NCBI GenBank assembly: GCA_017446225.1
Contig: JAFSRH010000051.1
Span: 1 to 32,513, forward strand
DNA: 32,513 nucleotides
Source of the DNA: Oscillibacter sp.
GTDB lineage: Bacteria; Bacillota; Clostridia; Oscillospirales; Oscillospiraceae
Direction of reading: 5' to 3'
Each line of letters opens with the position of its first letter. Position 1 is the first letter of the stretch. A program made the position numbers and the translations under genes. The notes beneath the pieces are model-generated. The model saw only the letters and a program-made list of their open reading frames with translations. It ran no database searches and was not told the origin of the DNA. Shown here in pieces: positions 28,125 to 32,513 of this stretch.

Positions 28125-29411
28125 ATGTCCGAACGTCACATCGAAACCGTCTGCGTACGCGGAGCCTACCGGCCCAACAACGGCGAACCCCGGCAGATTC
28201 CCATCATCCAGTCGACCACGTTCCAGTACGCCACCTCTCAGGATATGGCCGCGCTGTTCGACTTGGACGCAAGCGGCTACTTTTACTCCCGCCTGCAAAA
28301 CCCGACCTGCGACATGGTCGCCGCGAAAATTACCGCCTTGGAGGGCGGAACCGCCGGTATGCTGACCTCTTCGGGACAGGCCGCGAATTTCTTCGCCCTG
28401 TTCAACCTCGCCAACTGCGGGGACCACTTCGTGTCGGCGTCCTCGATTTACGGCGGCACGGTGAACCTGTTTGACGTCACCATGCGGAAGATGGGCATTG
28501 ACGTCACGTTTGTGCGCCCCGACTGCACGGAGGAGGAACTGCACGCCGCCTTCCGTCCGAATACCAAGGCCCTGTTCGGGGAGACGGTAGCCAATCCGGC
28601 GCTGACCGTGCTGGATATTGAGCAGTACGCCCGCGTGGCCCACGCCCACGGCGTCCCGCTGATTGTCGACAACACGTTCCCGACTCCGGTCATGTGCCGC
28701 CCGATTGAGTGGGGCGCGGACATTGTCACGCACTCCACGACCAAGTATATGGACGGGCACGGCGTGGCCGTGGGCGGCGCGATTGTCGATTCCGGCCGCT
28801 TCGACTGGATGGCCCACGCCGACAAGTTCCCCGGCCTGTGCACCCCGGACGAAAGCTATCACGGCATCACCTACGCCGAAAAGTTCGGACAGGGCGGCGC
28901 GTTCATCACAAAGTGCGTCGCGCAGTTAATGCGGGACTTCGGCTCCACGCCGTCCCCGCAGAGCGCCTTCTACCTGAATCTGGGGCTGGAAAGTCTCCAT
29001 CTCCGTATGCCCCGGCACTGCGAAAACGGACAGGCGGTCGCGGAATTCCTCTCCGCCCGCCCGGAAGTGGAAGCCGTGCACTACTGCGGACTTCCGTCCG
29101 ACCCGTACTACGCCCTCGGACAAAAATACCTGCCCAACGGTTCCTGCGGCGTGGTGTCGTTTGAACTCAAGGGCGGACGTCCCGCCGCCGAAACGTTCAT
29201 GCGTTCCCTGAAACTGGCCGCCATTGAGACCCATGTCGCGGACGCCGTGACGTGCTGTCTGAACCCGGCCACGTCCACCCACCGGCAGTTGACGGACGAA
29301 CAGCTTGTGGCCGCCGGCGTCCCCGCCGGACTGATCCGCATGAGCTGCGGACTGGAAAATAAAGAGGATTTGATCGCCGATATGGCACAGGCATTGGACG
29401 CCGTCCGCTGA
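28125..29411 (+). CDS. metY: O-acetylhomoserine sulfhydrylase (PLP-dependent)
   Basis: 428 aa, the long form typical of MetY/Met17. The PLP Schiff-base Lys207 is in HSTTKYMDGHG, the cofactor Asp182 in VDNTF, and the substrate region in YSRLQNPTCD. It makes homocysteine from O-acetylhomoserine and sulfide. The next gene, metA, has the acetyl-CoA-type residue, which supports O-acetyl- rather than O-succinylhomoserine as substrate. AAAGGAAG lies upstream of MSERHIE; an earlier in-frame Met overlaps the end of mscS and has no site. A terminator hairpin follows. Methionine gamma-lyase is a less likely alternative because of the length and context. Confidence 0.92.
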   Translation: MSERHIETVCVRGAYRPNNGEPRQIPIIQSTTFQYATSQDMAALFDLDASGYFYSRLQNPTCDMVAAKITALEGGTAGMLTSSGQAANFFALFNLANCGDHFVSASSIYGGTVNLFDVTMRKMGIDVTFVRPDCTEEELHAAFRPNTKALFGETVANPALTVLDIEQYARVAHAHGVPLIVDNTFPTPVMCRPIEWGADIVTHSTTKYMDGHGVAVGGAIVDSGRFDWMAHADKFPGLCTPDESYHGITYAEKFGQGGAFITKCVAQLMRDFGSTPSPQSAFYLNLGLESLHLRMPRHCENGQAVAEFLSARPEVEAVHYCGLPSDPYYALGQKYLPNGSCGVVSFELKGGRPAAETFMRSLKLAAIETHVADAVTCCLNPATSTHRQLTDEQLVAAGVPAGLIRMSCGLENKEDLIADMAQALDAVR

Positions 29412-29426
29412 GACCACACACCCCCG

Positions 29427-29459
29427 CGCCGGACAGTGATTCCCACTGTCCGGCGTTTT
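29427..29459 (+). terminator. Hairpin between metY and metA
   Basis: An 11-bp perfect stem (29427-29437 with 29445-29455), a 7-nt loop and TTTT. metA begins only 35 bp later, with no recognisable promoter between. Confidence 0.85.
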
Positions 29460-29493
29460 CTATATCCATACACACGTACAGGAAGTGATCGAT

Positions 29494-30441
29494 ATGCCCA
29501 TCAAGATTCCCAACCGCCTTCCGGCGACCGCCACCCTGACCGCCGAAAACATCTTTGTCATGACGGAGACCCGCGCCGTGAAACAGGATATCCGCCCTCT
29601 GCAAATCCTCCTGCTGAACCTCATGCCCACGAAAATAGAGACCGAAACCCAACTGGCCCGCGTACTGGGCAACACGCCCCTGCAAATTGAGCTGGAACTG
29701 ATCGCGCCTTCCGGGCATACCGTCAAGAACACGGCGCAGTCTCATATGCTGGCCTTCTACCGGACGTTTGAGGACGTGCGGGAGCGTGACTTTGACGGCC
29801 TGATTATTACCGGCGCGCCCGTGGAGCTGCTGCCCTTCGAGGACGTGGACTACTGGCCGGAACTGTGCCAAATCATGGAATGGAGCAAGACGCACGTCCA
29901 TTCGACTTTGCATATCTGCTGGGGCGCGCAAGCGGCGCTGTACTATCACTACGGCATACAAAAGCGTCCGCTGGAGCGCAAACTTTTCGGGGTGTTTCCC
30001 CATCGGCTGGAGGACAGAAAATTCATACTCTTCCGGGGCTTTGACGATGTGTTTCAGGTCCCGCATTCCCGTAACACGACCGTGGACCGCGCCGACATTG
30101 AGGCCGTGCCGGAACTGAAAATTCTGGCGGCGTCCGCGGAAGCGGGCGTGTACGCGGTCAAGACGGATCAGGGCCGGCAGGTCTTTCTCATGGGGCACGC
30201 CGAGTACGACCGCGACACGCTCAAAAAGGAGTACGAGCGCGACTTACGTGCCGGAATCGACATCCAAGTCCCCGTGAACTACTTCCCCGACAACGACCCT
30301 TCCCGGGAACCGCTGGTGACGTGGAGAAGTTGCGCCCATCTGCTTTACGCGAACTGGCTCAATTACTGCGTCTATCAGACGGTGCCCTATGACCTCGCGG
30401 ACATCCGGCGCGGTATCCGGACCCATGACAACATGGAATAA
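29494..30441 (+). CDS. metA: Homoserine O-acetyltransferase (MetA type)
   Basis: 315 aa, normal length. The start [10 protein letters not shown] follows AGGAAG. The catalytic nucleophile is Cys142 ([15 protein letters not shown]), with His235 and Glu237 (MGHAEYD). Residue 111 is Glu (GAPVELLPF). In the MetA family, Glu at 111 goes with acetyl-CoA and Gly with succinyl-CoA, so this is an acetyltransferase despite the common annotation as succinyltransferase. It supplies O-acetylhomoserine for the preceding MetY. No SAM riboswitch or T-box is visible in front of the operon. Confidence 0.95.
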   Translation: MPIKIPNRLPATATLTAENIFVMTETRAVKQDIRPLQILLLNLMPTKIETETQLARVLGNTPLQIELELIAPSGHTVKNTAQSHMLAFYRTFEDVRERDFDGLIITGAPVELLPFEDVDYWPELCQIMEWSKTHVHSTLHICWGAQAALYYHYGIQKRPLERKLFGVFPHRLEDRKFILFRGFDDVFQVPHSRNTTVDRADIEAVPELKILAASAEAGVYAVKTDQGRQVFLMGHAEYDRDTLKKEYERDLRAGIDIQVPVNYFPDNDPSREPLVTWRSCAHLLYANWLNYCVYQTVPYDLADIRRGIRTHDNME

Positions 30442-30454
30442 GCGTCCGGCGAAC

Positions 30455-30490
30455 GCAACGCCTCCCCCGTGTATTCGAGGGAGGGGTTGC
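30455..30490 (+). terminator. Hairpin after metA
   Basis: A 12-bp stem with one mismatch (30455-30466 with 30479-30490), then TATGTTAAAATTTT. The T run is weak. Confidence 0.6.
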
Positions 30491-30545
30491 TATGTTAAAA
30501 TTTTCCATAGACTAAGGAATTTTTCAAAAAAAGTGAAAAAAGCTA

Positions 30546-30574
30546 TTGCAAAGCGCGCGCGGCTGTGGTATACT
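30546..30574 (+). promoter_or_regulatory. Promoter of the rimP-nusA operon
   Basis: TTGCAA (30546-30551), 17-bp spacer, TATACT (30569-30574). Confidence 0.8.
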
Positions 30575-30600
30575 TCCCTTGTCAGGAAACGAACTTCATG

Positions 30601-30629
30601 GAGTGGACCGCGGGTCCGCTCTTTTCTTT
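30601..30629 (+). terminator. Leader terminator (attenuator) in front of rimP
   Basis: GAGTGGACC (30601-30609) pairs with GGTCCGCTC (30613-30621), one wobble, followed by TTTTCTTT. It sits in the leader 20-50 nt after the predicted start of transcription and about 60 nt before rimP. In B. subtilis, NusA controls its own operon through a terminator in this position. Confidence 0.7.
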
Positions 30630-30690
30630 CGCATTTATACGGGAATCCGGCAAGGGTACGGCGTACCCGCTTTACGGTGGAGGAATCGCA

Positions 30691-31152
30691 ATGAGCAAAG
30701 TTACGGAACTGACGGCCCGACTGGCCGCCCCGCTGGCCGCGGAACGGGGCTGTACGCTCTGGGACGTGGAGTACGTCCGGGAGGCCGGGACATGGTATTT
30801 ACGCGTCCTGCTGGACAAGGAGGGCGGCGTGGATATCCTTGACTGTGAGGCCATTTCGCGCCGGCTCTCCGACCGGCTGGACGAGATCGACCCCATTGAG
30901 GGGAGTTACACACTGGAAGTCGGGTCCGCGGGGGCCGAACGCGCCTTGAAACGTCCGGAAGATTTCGCGCGCTTTACAGGCAGTCCCGTGCTCGTCAAGC
31001 TCTACCGCGCCTTTGAGGGCCGCAAGGAGTTTCCCGGCGTCCTGACCGCTTACGACCCCGCGACCGGCGCGCTTACTGTGGATGTAAACGGGCGCGCGTT
31101 GACGTTCCAAAAGAAAGACACCGCGCTGGTACGTCTGCGCGTGGAATGGTGA
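30691..31152 (+). CDS. rimP: Ribosome maturation factor RimP
   Basis: 153 aa from MSKVTELTARL, with GGAGG 7 bp upstream. Typical RimP features: LWDVEYVREAGTWYLRVLLDKEGGVDILDCEAISRRLSDRLDEID, then YTLEVGSAGAERALKRPEDFARFTG, where the family usually has SPGL(D/E)RPL; here it is SAGAERAL. The C-terminal SH3-like domain follows (FPGVLTAYDP). It assists maturation of the 30S subunit. It is first in the conserved rimP-nusA operon, 53 bp before nusA. Confidence 0.93.
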   Translation: MSKVTELTARLAAPLAAERGCTLWDVEYVREAGTWYLRVLLDKEGGVDILDCEAISRRLSDRLDEIDPIEGSYTLEVGSAGAERALKRPEDFARFTGSPVLVKLYRAFEGRKEFPGVLTAYDPATGALTVDVNGRALTFQKKDTALVRLRVEW

Positions 31153-31205
31153 ACGGTCATTTCGTGGCAGTACGGGAAGTATCACTCGATAAGGAGATTG
31201 AATTC

Positions 31206-32513
31206 ATGAAAGGCAAAGGCATCAGGGGCAAAAAGCAGAAAGAACCCGCGGGAATGAATCCTTCCGAGATTTTCACCGCGCTGACCATGCTGGAAAAAGA
31301 ACGCGGCATTCCCAAGGCGTTTATGTTGGAGAAAATCTCTCAAGCCATTGTCGCCGCCTATAAAAAGGACCATCCCGACACCGAAAACGTGGAAGTGGAA
31401 GCCGATGAGACGGCCCAGACCTTGCGGATGTTCGTCAAAAAGAACGTGGTCGATGAAGAGGACTACGTGGACCCGTTCAACGAAATTCCGCTGGAAGAGG
31501 CAAAACGAATTTCCGCGCTCTATGAAATCGGCGATACGGTCAACATCCCCGTGGACAACGTGGAGTTCGGACGGATTGCCGCCGGAAACGGCAAACAGGT
31601 CATCATACAGGGCCTGCGGGAAGCCGAACGCGGGATGGCCTTTGAGGAGTTCAATTCCAAACAGCACGAAATTCTGACGGGCACCGTCACGCGGATTGAC
31701 CCGCGGAATCAGAACGTCACGCTGCGTATCGGGACCGGCGCCGAGGCCACGGACGCCGTATTAACCGCCGGGGAACAGATTCCCGGAGAGGAGCTTTCCG
31801 AGGGAATGATGGTCAAGGTCTACGTGGTGAACGTCAGCCGGGCCACGCGCGGGCCGCAGATTCTGATTTCCCGGACGCATCCCGGACTGGTACGGCGTCT
31901 GTTTGAGCTGGAAGTGCCGGAAATTTATGACGGGACCGTTGAGGTCAAGTCGATTTCCCGGGAGGCCGGGAGCCGTACGAAAATCGCGGTGGCCTCCACG
32001 GACGAACAGGTAGACCCGATCGGGGCCTGTGTGGGTCCGCGCGGACAGCGCGTGAACCACGTCACGGAAGAACTCCACGGGGAAAAAATCGACATTATCA
32101 AATACTGTGACGACCCGGCGGCGTTTATCGCGGCGGCGCTGGCCCCCGCGGAGGTGGACAGCGTGACATTGGCCCCCGAGGGCAAGGCGTGCCGGGTACG
32201 GGTGCCCGACCATCAGTTATCGCTTGCCATCGGACGCGAGGGGCAAAACGCGCGTCTTGCCGCCCGCCTGACGGGCTACAAAATCGACATCAAGCCGCGC
32301 AGTTATGACGATTCCAAGGAACAGGAAGCCGAAGCGTCCGGCACGGAGACCGCGGAGGCGCCGGAAACAGCGGACGTAACGGAAGTGACAGAAGCGCCGG
32401 AAACAACGGACGTACCGAAAGTAACAGAAGTACCGGAAACAGCGGAAGTACCGGAAGTAACAGACGTACCGGAAACAGCGGACGTAACGGAAGTAGCGGA
32501 CGTAACGGAAGTA
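31206..32513 (+). CDS. nusA: Transcription termination/antitermination factor NusA (3' partial, with repetitive tail)
   Basis: 436 codons are open to the end of the window with no stop. AAGGAG lies about 10 bp before ATG 31206. The N-terminal RNA-polymerase-binding domain starts near residue 17 (MNPSEIFTALTMLEKERGIPK). The S1 domain begins near 155 (HEILTGTVTRIDPRNQNVTL). KH1 contains VDPIGACVGPRGQRV, and KH2 contains AIGREGQNARLAARLTGYKIDI (ends near 365). From about residue 375 an acidic tail of T/E/V/P/D repeats (such as VPETADVTEV) runs off the window. B. subtilis NusA ends soon after KH2, so the tail is an addition. NusA controls pausing and termination and probably acts on its own leader here. 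Confidence 0.97.
   Translation, partial: MKGKGIRGKKQKEPAGMNPSEIFTALTMLEKERGIPKAFMLEKISQAIVAAYKKDHPDTENVEVEADETAQTLRMFVKKNVVDEEDYVDPFNEIPLEEAKRISALYEIGDTVNIPVDNVEFGRIAAGNGKQVIIQGLREAERGMAFEEFNSKQHEILTGTVTRIDPRNQNVTLRIGTGAEATDAVLTAGEQIPGEELSEGMMVKVYVVNVSRATRGPQILISRTHPGLVRRLFELEVPEIYDGTVEVKSISREAGSRTKIAVASTDEQVDPIGACVGPRGQRVNHVTEELHGEKIDIIKYCDDPAAFIAAALAPAEVDSVTLAPEGKACRVRVPDHQLSLAIGREGQNARLAARLTGYKIDIKPRSYDDSKEQEAEASGTETAEAPETADVTEVTEAPETTDVPKVTEVPETAEVPEVTDVPETADVTEVADVTEV
32340..32513 (+). repeat. Degenerate short tandem repeats in the nusA tail
   Basis: Codons GAA GTA, CCG GAA ACA and GCG GAC GTA ACG recur in shuffled order, encoding (E/D)V(T/P)E(V/T)-type units of about 4-9 residues. The block continues past the window edge. 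Confidence 0.85.

Noticed and set aside
30811-31130. RimP as a divergent or truncated form because SPGL is replaced by SAGA
   Set aside because: Length, both domains and operon position are normal; this single motif change is only worth noting in the gene entry.

Overview
The window reads as a chromosomal segment of a GC-rich low-GC-lineage (Firmicutes/Clostridia-type) anaerobe, probably of the Oscillospiraceae sort. The grounds are near-consensus sigma-A promoters with 17-bp spacers, strong AGGAGG-type ribosome binding sites, a MetA of the acetyl-CoA type, a PTS trehalose system with a Bacillus-like trehalose-6-phosphate hydrolase, and a rimP-nusA operon of Firmicutes layout. The genus is not fixed by anything I can see. 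No tRNA, rRNA, CRISPR array, transposase or integrase was found.

Left part (1-11.1 kb): the 3' part of a collagen-like surface protein; a TPR protein with a 5 x 36-bp internal repeat; a hybrid sensor kinase with a solute-binding sensor domain, whose 3' end overlaps the TPR gene tail to tail; a modBC-like ABC transporter pair without a modA, in which the ATPase has abnormal Q-loop and signature motifs; birA followed by a pair of short chromate-type transporters; a membrane-anchored Big_2 protein; and a Gfo/Idh/MocA oxidoreductase.

Middle (11.2-23.2 kb): rpoB-rpoC on the minus strand with a long leader, a leader terminator, and an opposing promoter inside the leader. Upstream of rpoBC lies an AT-richer two-gene cassette: a 355-aa glycine/alanine-rich membrane protein with a coiled coil, and a 426-aa protein with His/Asp motifs faintly like the YdjM/DUF457 membrane hydrolases. 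It has its own promoter flanked by direct repeats and faces a divergent membrane-anchored endonuclease/exonuclease/phosphatase-family gene. This cassette is the best candidate for an undescribed system, possibly a membrane-acting defence or stress module; that function is inference only.

Right part (23.3-32.5 kb): treP-treC (trehalose uptake by PTS and hydrolysis of trehalose-6-phosphate) with palindromic candidate operators; mscS-metY-metA (mechanosensitive channel, then direct sulfhydrylation of O-acetylhomoserine, with MetA making the O-acetylhomoserine); and rimP-nusA with a leader hairpin that fits NusA autoregulation. nusA runs off the window in a long repetitive acidic tail.

A recurring architectural theme is an intrinsic-terminator-like hairpin placed between co-oriented genes, with little or no room for a new promoter before the next ribosome binding site (rpoC/oxidoreductase, treP/treC, metY/metA). 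A second theme is low-complexity tandem repeats inside coding genes (collagen-like protein, TPR protein, NusA tail).
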